64,000 bases of DNA from Timema cristinae. Its lineage: Eukaryota > Arthropoda > Insecta > Phasmatodea > Timematidae. The position numbers and the translations under genes are program-made. The notes below the pieces were generated by a model. That model saw only the letters and a program-made list of their open reading frames with translations. It did not search any database and was not told the DNA's origin. Shown piece after piece: positions 10,344-21,766 of the stretch (the first letter of the stretch is position 1; every line of letters starts with the position of its first letter). Location of the stretch: contig JBCFYV010000210.1 in assembly GCA_039000515.1 (NCBI GenBank), positions 1 through 64,000 on the forward strand, in the 5' to 3' direction.

Positions 10344-10840
10344 GAATATGATATCGGAGAGGTGTTATCCTCACTAAAATGCATTAACAATAGTTCCGGC
10401 TATTGTTTCACGTCAGTCTTGTGTTAGACTGGTCTAACGAAGATGGGGAGATCAGGGTTAGAATTACAATCGGGTCTACTGAGGGTGGTTTTTCCTAATT
10501 GGTTTTCCACTCTTATTCAACCCAAATGAAGCTATAATATTTCTAAAAGGATTAATTCCTTCATTAGAGTAATTATAGTCCAGTGATTTTATTGGTTTCT
10601 TTACGGATTCATTTCGAGCTAATTGTAATTTGGTATGTGTTTCATGTATTAGATAAAAATTCTTTCACCAATAATAAGTCTCATAAATATGTTTTAAATA
10701 AATATCACTTTATCTTTGGTCCTGTGAATAAAAGTTATCTATTCAAATATGTGGATTAGAAGAATTCCTACAAAAATGTTGCTATACGTCTCTCTTGTAT
10801 ATACAAGTAAAAATATTTCCACGTATTACGGCTTATTAAA

Positions 10841-10911
<71 letters not shown>

Positions 10912-11224
10912 TATTACTTTAATAATGCTACTCTTTTTCACACCACCTTCTATGGTAGGGTACAAGTAACTTTATTTTCCCTACAGACCTAATACACGAT
11001 TTCATCACATTCTATGAATTATGATTCTTCTTTTTCCTTCTCATTTAATTCTGGTTTTGTTGTGTTTCTTGTTCGAACTAACTTCCATTTCAACTTGTTC
11101 CTGAGGTTGAGAATACAAATCTTCTGGTAAAGAATTCATGGGATGTCATTGTCTTGATTTAATACCTCTACACTTATATCTTCTTGTGGTTCATCTAAAG
11201 AGTCTTCATCTAGTTTAGCATTAA
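10344..11224. other. AT-rich sequence, no gene seen
   Basis: Nothing recognised except the (TA)n tract at 10843-10910. Reading frames crossing that tract are artefacts of the dinucleotide repeat. Confidence 0.5.
10843..10910. repeat. (TA)34 microsatellite
   Basis: An uninterrupted run of about 34 TA dinucleotides. Confidence 0.97.
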
Positions 11225-11413
11225 GGTGGAGTGCAAGTGACCGCGAGTTTAGGGCAGTATTTTTGCAGTTTTTATAGCAAAAACATATTTTGGCCAAAAT
11301 AAATCAAATACGATTCTATAGAAGAAATATTTGATTTATTTTGGCCAAAAATTGTATATGCTATAAAAACTGCAAAATTAATGCACTAAACTCGCGCTCA
11401 TTAGCACCCCGCC
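11225..11413. mobile_element. TTAA-flanked MITE (piggyBac-type), 189 bp
   Basis: Flanked by TTAA at 11221-11224 and 11414-11417. Inverted ends run GGTGGAGTGC...CGCGAGTTTA and the complement of GGCGGGGTGC...CGCGAGTTTA, continuing through GCAGTTTTTATAGCA and TTTTGGCCAAAATAAATCAA, so nearly the whole element is one hairpin of about 85-bp arms. No coding capacity. TTAA target choice suggests mobilisation by a piggyBac transposase. Related to the element at 23350-23999. Confidence 0.8.
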
Positions 11414-11417
11414 TTAA

Positions 11418-13554
11418 TGAAGGATGCCCACGACAATTACCATAAATTGATGAAGAGTATGAAAAAAATTTACACCCACACGTTGGTCCACGCACTTTGG
11501 AACAGTTGCAGAATATCATACTCAAAATTGACTCTGGAGCAGGAGGTTGTAATGTTCTATCTTGCTCCAAAAATTTTATTTTTCATTAGCCATCCCCAGT
11601 GTTCAGGATTTAACTAATTGGCTAACAATGTTTGCACTTGATAATAAATCTGACATAGGGCTCATTGAACTGCACTAACTGTTGGTGGAAGTAAAGCTAG
11701 CTTTACAAGTTTGTTAATTCTTGTAGACTTAGCAAAACAAAAGTTTCGATGAGTATCAATGGAAACTTCCTTAACAGGACCACCATGTAACCATTAGATG
11801 AAGCGTAGTACATTAGAAAATATTAATTCCTTAGAAAAACTTCAGACTTAAATACTTCCGCCTAAACATGTAAATCCCAAATAATTTCTAATATATATCA
11901 AGATTTGGCTATACCTTTGTTAAAAATGGCAGATACAGTTTCACATTTAGTGATTGCGTGTAAGAATAAAATCTGAACTTTACTCCTCTAACGTTCTGAA
12001 GAATATATTTTCCATTCGAACTTATTTTACCTAATTTCATAAAGAAAACTCTTTCTTTGCAAGCGTGCTAGCTATAAGAAGAACTAAAATACTACATAGT
12101 CTCAACAAAGATTAAAAATATATATTTACACGAGTTCTCGAGTCCTAGTTCAGTAATCAAAACGTCAGCATCATCTTGAGCTTATTTAGCAATAAAATTA
12201 AGTTTTCAACTTAACAATATCGAGATTAATCAGCTATTGTTGTGTGTGCTGGCAAGAAAATTTTCTTTATTCGTCGTAACATTCATAATTTCATCGAATA
12301 AAGCCTCTGTTGATATACAAAGTTTGGAGGATCGATTTAGTTTTTCGATAGATTTTAAAGTATTTTTGATTTAATTATATCCATCAAATACAGTAATTGA
12401 ACGAAAATATAAATGCACATAATTAATATATGTCGCAACCATATGATATAAAGTATCAACTTGATGCCATATATCACGATGAATAAGAAATTCTCCATCG
12501 ATGACAAACGTAATATTAGTTCAAAGCTACCAAACAAAGATGACTTTTAATTTTGCGCATTCCTATTTCATCATAGATCGCCAATTCATACTGCAAGTTG
12601 TCACGGAGTACTTCATCATATTTTTAGTGATACATTGTCAATTATATTCATTATATTTCTCTATCAACTTATTAAATATTTTTCAACTGAACTTTTTTAT
12701 ATTCTCCACGTACAACACCACTGAAGTTTCAATACTATTATTCAATCCTCTATACGCTGCTACAATGTTTTACTTTGATTAATTTAATTGTTTTGTTGAC
12801 ATGACAACAGATTTTTTAGGAAGAAATAAACAAATAGTGGACAGACTTGTTTTCAGAATAGTAAAATTAAATTGGTGCGACCTTGAAGTTTATTTCTTTT
12901 GTCTAATTCTTCTTCGTAATCTCTACTAGGATCCAGTATGGATTGAAGTTTGGATTACTTATCATCAGAGTGAATATAAATTTTGACAATACCGACTCGC
13001 AGATGTGAGAGATATTCTTCTTCAAATATTTGATCTCACAACTGCAGATTTGATGATTCAATTTATCAATAAAAAAAAGAATAAGAGAGAAGATATATAC
13101 ATGTAAGAATATTCTATTTACTATCACCTAGCTCAGGACTACCATTACACCTTCATTCTTTGTTCTATTAATTAATTTAGTTCGGTAGTTATATAAGTTA
13201 GGAGGAGGACAGATATATCTTATTCATCTAACCTTAGCAATCATTTTAGGCCTGTACCAACGCAATATATTACAATGCTATATACTTGTTGGTATCCTAT
13301 CCAAATTTTTATTATCTAGATCTTAAAACTAGTACCTTGGAGCACAGTGGTGATACTATAACAGGTATTTTGTCTTGTCGCGATTACACTAGAATAACAG
13401 AAATACCGACCTAAACACCCCACCATAAATACCTTGAGAGGTGGAGTCTTACCCATGTGTTCTACCGAGAGAGCGGCTCGCGAGGGAAAGAGGTTTTTTA
13501 TTACAACATATTCTTTGATAGAGCAACAGAGGTTCAATGCATACTATAGTTACA
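11418..13554. other. AT-rich sequence, no gene seen
   Basis: Only short chance reading frames. A slightly more GC-rich stretch at 13430-13500 lies next to the piggyBac insertion and carries no recognised gene. Confidence 0.5.
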
Positions 13555-13812
13555 TTAACCTTTAAATGGTGAGGTGGGGTCTAGGAGACCCCAGCAGCCC
13601 TTTAAATTTCTGTGAATCCCCTTCCCCTCATGCTAACATCTTGTCCCCACCTGACATTTCCTGTCTCAACATGCTCTCACTGTAACTCACTTTTCCAGTC
13701 AGTTTCCTTCGTGTGTTTGGTCAGGAAAGACGTCTTGGGGTCCCACAGACCCCACCTCACTGCTAGTGTTCGGATTTTTTCAAATATAGTTTTTTCTAAT
13801 ATTCTGGTATAA

Positions 13813-15075
13813 ATGTCGCGCGAACGGGTAATCTTTCGAAGTGATGATCCACAGTTTGCTAGATTAATTTTGGAGGAGCTCAACAGACCACTGGGTGATG
13901 AGTTGCCTATTTCTGATTTGGAAGACAGTGACAATGATGGTGGAGATGCAGATTTTGTTCTGAGTGATCATCAATCTGATTCGGAACAGAGTGAGGTGAG
14001 TGATAGTGAATCTACCGATGAGGATGGTGAGAGTGTGCCTCGTGATGTTTACAGAGGGAAAGGTAAAAACAGAATTCCGTATGTTTGGGGAAAACAAAAA
14101 CCAAGACACAGAGGTAGGGCACCTGCCCATAATATAGTGAGTCATTTACCAGGATTGCGGAACGAAGCCAGAGCACTATCTCCAGGAGATATAAATCCTC
14201 TAGTGATGTGGGAACTTCTAATGCCCAATACTATGTTAGAAAAAATTGTGAATTTCACAAATACTCAATTAGAAGCATATAGAAGTAATTTCCAAGACCC
14301 GAACCGTACTGACTTACGCAATGTAGACCTGGTTGAGATGCGGGCTTATCTAGGTCTACTTTTGCTTTCTAGTATATCTAAATCCGGAAGAGAAAGCATG
14401 AGTTCCCTTTTTTCGGACGACGGGCACGGAAGGGACATTTTTAGATGCACCATGTCAATGAAAAGATTTTTTATATTGACGGTGTGTATTAGATTCGATG
14501 ATAAAAATACTCGAGAAGCACGGAAACAAGAGGATCCAACTGCAGCTGTAAATGAAGTGTGGGCTGAATTTCTTCTCAATTCCCAGCGGATGTATTGCAT
14601 AAGCCAAAATGCCTGCGTCGATGAAATGCTCGTCCCCTTTCGCGGAAGATGCAAATTTCGCGTGTACATGCCTAATAAGTCGGCAAAGTATGGCTTGAAA
14701 GTTTTATGCCTTACAGATGCTCGGAACTCATATCTTTTCAATGCGTATTTATATGGAGGAAAAAATTCAGATAGCATTGGCCTAACACATGAAGAAAAAA
14801 AATTATCTATCCCCACACAGTCAGTTGTCCGTCTTGTAAAACCCATAGAAAAATCGAACAGAAATGTTACATGTGACAATTGGTTTATGTCTATGGAACT
14901 CCTAAATGAACTAAAAAATAGAGGCCTAACAGTTCTTGGAACTCTAAGGAAAAATAAACCCGAAATTCCGAAAGAATTTTTACCCAATCGGGGGAGAGCA
15001 CCTGGAAGCAGCTTATTCGGATTCACTAACGCAGCCACTTTAGTGTCCTACGTCCCAAGAAAAATAAGGCTGTGA
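13813..15075 (+). CDS. piggyBac transposase, N-terminal and most of the catalytic part (frameshifted)
   Basis: A 420-codon frame encoding a DDE/DDD transposase that cuts and pastes the element at TTAA. Residues 25-75 are a strongly acidic, Ser-rich N-terminal tail (SDLEDSDNDGG, DSESTDEDGE), as usual in the family. The DDE fold follows, with EMRAYLGLLLL near residue 175. Catalytic Asp 1 is D270 in CVDEMLVPFRGR, and Asp 2 is D355 in CDNWFMSMELL. The frame stops at TGA 15073 soon after LVSYVPRK. Homology continues directly in the +1-shifted frame from 15072, across a run of five A (15060-15064) that looks one base short. The third Asp is therefore in the next frame. The start ATG at 13813 follows AAATGTCGCGC and gives a normal family length of about 590 residues for both parts together. 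Confidence 0.93.
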   Translation: MSRERVIFRSDDPQFARLILEELNRPLGDELPISDLEDSDNDGGDADFVLSDHQSDSEQSEVSDSESTDEDGESVPRDVYRGKGKNRIPYVWGKQKPRHRGRAPAHNIVSHLPGLRNEARALSPGDINPLVMWELLMPNTMLEKIVNFTNTQLEAYRSNFQDPNRTDLRNVDLVEMRAYLGLLLLSSISKSGRESMSSLFSDDGHGRDIFRCTMSMKRFFILTVCIRFDDKNTREARKQEDPTAAVNEVWAEFLLNSQRMYCISQNACVDEMLVPFRGRCKFRVYMPNKSAKYGLKVLCLTDARNSYLFNAYLYGGKNSDSIGLTHEEKKLSIPTQSVVRLVKPIEKSNRNVTCDNWFMSMELLNELKNRGLTVLGTLRKNKPEIPKEFLPNRGRAPGSSLFGFTNAATLVSYVPRKIRL

Positions 15076-15596
15076 TTCTTCTAAGCTCCTGCCATCACGA
15101 GGATAAGTGTGACGAAGTTTCAGGTAAACCGGAAATGATAATTGATTACAATTCCTTCAAAGGAGGAGTTGATAACCTCGATAAAAAATGTGCAATATAT
15201 TCTTGCAATAGAAGAACACGGCGGTGGACTTTGGCATTATTCTTTGCTTTATTAGATATTAGCGCAAATAATGCCTATGTTTTGTACTCTGACAGTCGGG
15301 AACGGAGTCAAATGAATCGTTTTTGTTTTATTAAAAAACTCGGCTGTTTTTTGATAAAGGAACATTTGGAGAGAAGAGCAGTAAATCTCAGACTTCCCCG
15401 TGAGCTTCGTCAAATAATCCAAGCAATATCAGGAATAAAACCGGAAGAACCTGTTCAACACGGGGGCCCACCGAAGAAGAAGAGATGCTACACTTGTCCC
15501 AGAAACAAAGACAGGAAGACAGCAAATTTTTGTGTTAAGTGCAACCAAAATATTTGTGGAGAATGTTCGCATGCCATATGCAAAAACTGTGTGTAG
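15072..15596 (+). CDS. piggyBac transposase, C-terminal part with cysteine-rich domain (out of frame)
   Basis: Continuation of the transposase in another frame. The ATG at 15072 is incidental. It begins with ILLSSCHH, then DYNSFKGGVDNLDKKC, which supplies the third catalytic Asp (D34 of this frame, in GGVD). NRRTRRW and FALLDISANNAY, typical of the end of the nuclease fold, follow. The last 37 residues form a C-terminal cysteine-rich zinc-binding domain (C-x2-C, C-x2-C, C-x2-C, then H and C-x2-C, ending ICKNCV), which in this family binds the terminal repeats. Apart from the frame break at the A-run the gene looks complete. A sequencing or assembly error in that homopolymer is a serious alternative. 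Confidence 0.9.
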   Translation: MILLSSCHHEDKCDEVSGKPEMIIDYNSFKGGVDNLDKKCAIYSCNRRTRRWTLALFFALLDISANNAYVLYSDSRERSQMNRFCFIKKLGCFLIKEHLERRAVNLRLPRELRQIIQAISGIKPEEPVQHGGPPKKKRCYTCPRNKDRKTANFCVKCNQNICGECSHAICKNCV

Positions 15597-16187
15597 GCAT
15601 CGAGTGCTTTTTTTCTCTCTCTCCCTCTCTTTCTTTATATTGTATTTATATGTTGTATTTATCATTTGTCTTTCTTTACATGTCTATTTCTTCTATATTG
15701 TAGGCTTTCTCTTTTTAATTCAATTTTTGTCATTTTTACACCAGTATATATTAAAAAAAAGAAAATTGTGAGGAACCTCAATTTGCCTTTCGTAAAAATT
15801 TATTGCTTGGATGTCATTGAGCATATTTCATAAAATATTAATCTAATCTATTTTATTCATAATTTCCTTTTTCATGGGTATAGTAAGCTGACACAAAATT
15901 CATTTATTATTTTATAATTCATGTTTTGGCAATTGTTACTAAATAAATTGTAGAAGAAAGATTAAATATAAAGTAAATTTATTAGTGTCAATTATTTATT
16001 ATTAATTTTATATTATTTTAAATTTAACCAGTTTCTTATGGTATTGGGTTGCAAGAACACGTATTAAAAGGTTAATGACCTATAAAAAAAATTTGGGCGT
16101 ATATAACAAAGGAATTAAGTCTGGGGTCCCCTAGACCCCACCTCACCACTTGTGATTGTAAACTTCACCTCACTAGTTAAAGGTTAA

Positions 16188-19100
16188 GGGGGCCGCCTCG
16201 GTACGTGAAATAGTATCAATCGTGTGAGGAGGCCTCGTCTTAAAATGAAATGCTATCTGCTGTTTTCTTGAACTACAGCGTCTGTCTCTGTCTAATATTA
16301 TCCTCTTTACACTTTCCCCACCACCCCATATCTACCACCCCATGTCAGGAGACGAGAAGCAACGGAAAGGAAACCTATCTCAAGGTCAAAAGGAAGAATG
16401 CGCGGCTGATCGCCCTACAGAGTCCAGCCGTCAGCCTGTATGTTTATTTTGTGGTATTTTGCTAGCTTGAGATTCTCCTGAAGGGTTCACAAACAAGCAC
16501 AATCAATTCTTGATTAGATGGTTTAACTTGTCTAGAAACTGTATAATCCGAACGGGTAGTAGGACGCGATGCTTTAAAAAAACCAATTTTCTTGAACACA
16601 CACTTTTATACATGTCACTTTATTTAGGGAAATGTGAATATTAACTATACAATAATTAATCACGTGTAGACCAAATTTATATTTTACCTCATTTAGTTGA
16701 TAACAGTGGCGTCGGAACCGAGGAGTATAAGGAGTTCCATCACACGGCCCTATACACCCAACCCCTCTTAGATTTATTCTATCGGAGAAAAAGTTTTAGT
16801 AAATAATTATAAATAAGGTATAGTATACATAGATAATCGGTTAATTGGTCATGTGTAACCTATTTTACACTCTTAATTAATTTTAATTTTAGGTGCCTAT
16901 TCAAGCTATCAGTAATTTCCTCTGATTATTCTAGCTGACAGGAAAAGAGGAAGGAAAGTTTTTGATTAAATGCACCCGTATTTGTTTAGATAAAGGGCTG
17001 TGGATAAACTATCTTAGTATATAAACTATAAACTTTCCCACGCAGGAGGACAAAATATTTATTAATATTGGATACCTTAGCAAACTATTTTGCGTTCTAC
17101 TTGGTTTATTTTAGGGGAGACTTCAATTCGATCTATAATACATACGGGTAATACGGATATATCGAAGTGAGTGCTCATAGAAATAAGAATATATAGAAAG
17201 AGGGCGGGGATAGGGGTGTTGGTTGAGGGGGTTGAGTGTGGTTGTTTTAGAGCCCAAAAACAATTAAGATGTATTTCTTCATCAACAAAGTGGGGGTGGT
17301 TAGAGATCTTTACTTGAGTTTACTATTGTTTAAACAGTAAACAAGATAGAGTTACATTATTTGGCAAATTAAAAATAAAATCGTAACTCCAAATAGTTTC
17401 TGAAAGCATCCAATTTACAAAAATATGACAGTGGAAGCACACTTCAAATATCTTCTAGACGGGGGATCCAAAGTACAGAAGTTACAAGTTAATTGTCAAT
17501 CCAATCTATTACTTATATAAGATTCATACTTTGAATAAAATACTTCATGAGGCTATACAGACTAGACAGCGTTAAATCCAGTTGGGAATGTCTCACACTC
17601 AAGTATGGATTCAAGGGTATTGGGAATAAGGGGCTATAATCCCCCCCACCCCTTTCAGCTATCTTTCAAAAATTTAATTGACGGATTGAAGGGTGCTGTG
17701 CTTCTCTCCAGAATTACGTCAATGTGTTCGAACATAACATGCTTCACCTTGTTTAACCTGAACCCTGGCTTTCCCGCACACTCCCTCCTATTTCACTCCT
17801 CCTTTGTGTAATAAACAGCGTGTTATTTACTATTGATTTTATTTTCGTATTTTTACTAAAATATAGTCACCGGAATTAGGCATATTTATTTTTGACAGTT
17901 ATTTTTTATATTAATTTAAAAATTATAATCACAAAGGAAACAGTGGCTATATCTAGAAATTAAAGATGGCAACCAAGTCCAAGATAACAGATATTTATAA
18001 CCAGTATAAGTTTAATCAGCAACTATTAGGTACAAAATATACATAAAGAGCACCATTTTGAGCTTTGGAAATATTTTTTTTTCCGGAAGTAAAAATACTA
18101 CTGGGGCACGGACCAACACTTTATTGGTTCCTAAAGGTATTGCTTTTGTTGTGTAGCCCCCCTCCCCCTTGAAAAAATCCTGGATCCACCACATATCTAA
18201 TTGTATTGATATATTGGGTTATTTTCAACCATTGCTTTAAGGTGATTTAACATTGATAAATAATTGCTTTGTATTTAATCTCTTATTTATCATTCATGTT
18301 CTTCAGGAGAAGGGGGGGGGGCGAAGGCTTGGACCCACTGGATCCCCTTGTGTGTACGCCTATGCTCTATAGGGATCTTATTTTTAAAATTTGCTAGAAG
18401 AGGGTCACTCCAACTTTATTTCAGATACAAATAATTTAAAAAAATCCAGGTGATGACTCCAAATTGATTCTAAAAACATCCGATTACCAAAATGTCCAGG
18501 TGAGGATAATTTCAAATACCATTTAAATACATAAATTAACTTTTCAACTAAAGGCGAGGACCACTCCAAATGGCTTTTAGAAGAATCTAAATAAATAATA
18601 AAAAAAAATTCGAGATGACTTCTCCAAATAGCATAAAAATAATTTGATTTTCCAAATTTGGGGAGGAGGATATTTACAAATAACTTTTAGGGACATCCAA
18701 GTTTCAAAAATTTATCTTGAAGAGGGGTAGAGTAAGGTAGGAGGTGAAGGGGGGAAGGCAACTTCTCAAAAAACTCCTTTTTTGCTTACGGCCCCCACCA
18801 CCCCGTTTTTTCACAAATAACGTTACGCCGCCACTGGTAGCAGACAATCCTCGCAACTGGTACAAAATGATGGTGCGTGCAGCCCTGAACTTTTTTTTAA
18901 TTGAACTACTATTGCCAACCAGAGAAGCTACGGCGTAGAGGTTTACAAGGGTGAAAGTTGAGAAATTGAATTTTATAGCTAGATTTTCATAAATAAGGCA
19001 TAGACTAGAATTTTTTTGATACAGTAGTGATGAATTTTTTATTTAAATATATATATATTCATAATTTGTATTTCAGCTAGTAGCTCAAAAATCTCAGACA

Positions 19101-19583
19101 AAAAGTGTAGTTACCTGAGCATTTTATTGCTAGGACATATTATATGCATGCAAAATAATACATGATCTAATTTTGTCAAGCGTGTTCAAGTATTAATTAT
19201 TGTAACATAAAACTTGTAATTTTGAAAAAATCAAACAATTTAATTTTAAAAATTTAAAACAAATATTCCAGTACCCTATTTTTATTATTATGTACTCATG
19301 TGAAACAATATTATACTTAAATTTAATTTCTTATGCATTCTTAATAACACATTTTTGGTTTTAAAATAATCCTTTGTTACTTTTTGAAAACAAAACTATA
19401 AATTAAATATTAAAACAACAGTACAGAAAAAAAAAAAAATATTACTAGGGACGAGGAAGTATTTGATACGAAAAAGTGCTCTCACACTAGCGTGTATAAA
19501 ACCAAAGTAAATTTCACATTTAAAAAACTACCGCTAATGCACCTTGGTGGAGATTCGTGAAGATTATCTCAACATTTAAGGCA
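16188..19583. other. Repeat-derived sequence, no gene assigned
   Basis: Holds a possible exon-like stretch (16347-16437), a SINE tail fragment (16541-16580), and several hAT-style terminal motifs (CAGTGGCG at 16704, GGATCCACCAC at about 18181, CGCCACTG ending 18836) that could not be paired with convincing target duplications. G-rich runs occur at 17200-17250 and 18310-18322. Confidence 0.45.
16541..16580 (+). repeat. SINE 3' end fragment
   Basis: GTATAATCCGAACGGGTAGT and the following GACGCGATGCT match the 3' end of the SINE copies at 19584 and 23642 (GTATAACCC...CGGGTAGTTAGACGCGGTGCT). Only the last 40 bp are present. Confidence 0.6.
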
Positions 19584-19876
19584 CTAGGTGACCTGGTGGT
19601 CTAGGGATAAGGTGTCAGACTTCTGTGTTGGGGGTCCGGGGTTCAATCCTCGGTCCCGGCACAGATTTATCTGATTGCCAAACCCTTCCTTCTCCTCTGA
19701 CAAGACGTGTATTAATCACAACTTGTGAATGTAAGGAATGCCAGGCCTCCACCGTGGTTCGGATTCTACGTTAAACTGTAGGTCCTCCATCTCATCCCAC
19801 AATCACCCTACCATTACACATTAGCGTAAGTGCGTATAACCCGAATGAGTACTAAGACACGGTGTTAATAATAATG
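19584..19876 (+). mobile_element. tRNA-derived SINE, full length, with 7-bp target duplication
   Basis: Flanked by TAAGGCA at 19577-19583 and 19877-19883. The tRNA-like head has an A box (TGGTCTAGGGATAAGG) and B box (GGGTTCAATCC) for RNA polymerase III. A body follows (CTGACAAGACGTGTATTAATC, CATTACACATTAGCGTAAGT), ending with (TAA)n. The tail type matches the LINE of this window, which suggests that LINE as the mobilising partner; the inference rests only on the tail. A second full copy is at 23642 and a headless copy at 48118. Confidence 0.85.
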
Positions 19877-20060
19877 TAAGGCATTAATCCTGAAACATTT
19901 GTCAATATTTAGTGCATGATTAGTGCTTTAAATCCTGCTGTCTCAAAATTAGTTCTTTATATACAACGTACTAAGAGGCGTACACTACTGGCTGAAGGAG
20001 ACTAGCTTCACACAACCCCACCATGTAAAGCAATAATTCAGAAACACGTATCAATACTTA

Positions 20061-21766
20061 AGGCCCGTTGACACGGTGTTAGTTGACTAATGCAAGTACA
20101 CTAATTTGGCTGCGCGCGCACAGCTTGCACCGTGTAAACAGACAAGCAAGCTACTAACATGCAAGTCCACTTGCAACTGAAAAAGTTGGTTACCTTCCAA
20201 CTTTACTAATGCAAGTAGACAATTCAAAATGGTGGCAACTGAAGAATTAGTTGTGCGGCGGACACTTATTTGTGGAATGTTATGAAAAGGATTATTTTTG
20301 TGCAATTTTAACCACCGAATTCATAAATATAGGAATGGGAGGGATATTGCACTAGAGGATATTGTAAAGTTATATCAGCAGTAAATAAAGTTTCCAAAAT
20401 AAAATGTTAGGCCTACGTACATTTTTCAAATGTTCTTTGTGAGAGATATTTTTTAATATCGGTAAACAAATGATATCAATAATTTTAACAAACCATTATT
20501 TCCTACCACTCAACGTGGCATGTGTAATTTTTTTTATATACGATCACAAAATATAATACAACATTGTAATATCGTGATTAGTTCCGGCAACATAATATTC
20601 GTGTTATCGGCAAGTAAGGCATGAATGACCGGTGGTTTTCACGCGAAACCTTCGGCACGTTGTCCAATCTCCATATTTGACACTTTAAACAATCTTTATA
20701 AGTTTTAATTATAAATGTTCAGCCCACACACTTCAAACACTTGTAGTAATGCTTTGGAATATTTAGTAGATGCATAATATAATATTATCGTATAGCAAAC
20801 CAAATAGTCTATATTTAAACCAATCTACAAATTAATGAATTATTACTTTTAAGGCATATTTTAGTCCTAGCAAGCTAGCATTTAACAAGATGTTTTGTTA
20901 TTAGTATACCAAAATTTAAAACGGGTCTAAAAAAACTTGCGTTAGGTCTATTAAAAAAATGCCCAACAAATTAATTTAAGCCTATTATTATTTAAAAAAA
21001 ATATTTTAGGCCTACCTAGAATTTAACAAGATATTTGGTTATTAGTATACTAACATTTAAAAGAGGGTTGAAAAAACCTGGGTTGGACCTATTTAAAAAA
21101 GTGCCCTACCGAATTTGGTTGTATTGGGATTTATTTACCTTAGTTGAGGTTAATTTTATTTAACATGTGTGCTAAATAAGTTAACAAATCAAGTAAAATA
21201 ATTTAATAATTATTTGGGATCAACTAAAATCTATTTTAATGTATTAAGGAACTAAGAAATAGGAGACACACTAATCACTAACTTTTTTATGTTGTCTACA
21301 TAAAATAATTTTTTTAAATAGGTAAACTAATTATTAAAACATATTTTCTATCACACATTGTAACTATTCTTTACATTTAATTCTAGTATTATAATTTCGA
21401 TTAAATATTGCTTCCTAACTACAACTTATAATGTTTTTCAAATAAACTAATTATGATAAATTCCGTCTACTGAAAAATTGTAATTTATGTTGCCACCCAT
21501 ACTTATTCTAAATTCACCCTTACTAGCTCCTAACACATAAGCGTAATTAGTATTTGCGTATAAATTACCCGAACGAAAAATGAGACGCATTGATAAAAAA
21601 AATAAGGCTCCAATAGAGAGACCAGTTATCACCTCTCTTCCTTTTCAGCCATGTTTTTATAAGCGCTACTAATACAAGTGAAAAATACGTGTCAACACAA
21701 CTAACATGTTAGTAAGCTAATACCACTAAACTTGCATTAGTCCACTAACACCGTGTCAACGGGCCT
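20061..21766. mobile_element. Harbinger-type non-autonomous element (1706 bp)
   Basis: Flanked by TTA at 20058-20060 and 21767-21769. Terminal inverted repeats of about 36 bp begin AGGCCCGTTGACACGGTGTT and are matched at the right end. The 3-bp TTA target and GGCCCGT-type ends are typical of PIF/Harbinger. No transposase or Myb-like gene could be recognised inside. A short plus-strand piece after 20228 (MVATEELVVRRTLICG) breaks after a few codons. Confidence 0.78.
20870..21115. repeat. Two-copy tandem duplication of about 142 bp inside the Harbinger element
   Basis: ATTTAACAAGAT, then GTTATTAGTATAC, occurs at about 20881 and again at about 21023. The following AAAACTTGCGTTAGG / AAAACCTGGGTTGG blocks also align. 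Confidence 0.65.

Larger units (their letters stand above)
13559..16183 (+). mobile_element. piggyBac transposon, near-complete (2625 bp)
   Basis: Bounded by TTAA at 13555-13558 and 16184-16187. Terminal inverted repeats begin CCTTTAA on both sides, followed by GTGAGGTG. A longer inner repeat, GTGAGGTGGGGTCTAGGAGA at about 13569, is matched inverted at about 16123-16146, set further in on the right. TTAA choice, short terminal repeats and asymmetric internal repeats are diagnostic of piggyBac. The element carries one transposase gene, split by a single-base frameshift. Everything else looks intact, so the insertion is recent. Confidence 0.93.

Noticed and set aside
10768..10965. Minus-strand frame with a long Ile-Tyr run
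   Set aside because: Produced by translation of the (TA)n microsatellite.
14346..15038. 230-codon minus-strand frame
   Set aside because: It is the antisense shadow of the piggyBac transposase, whose plus-strand frame carries the catalytic motifs.
16704..18836. A 2.1-kb hAT element from CAGTGGCG to CGCCACTG
   Set aside because: The tips are plausible, but the 8-bp flanks (GTTGATAA and GTAGCAGA) do not match and the sub-terminal sequences do not pair. Other hAT-like tips in between suggest several overlapping relics.
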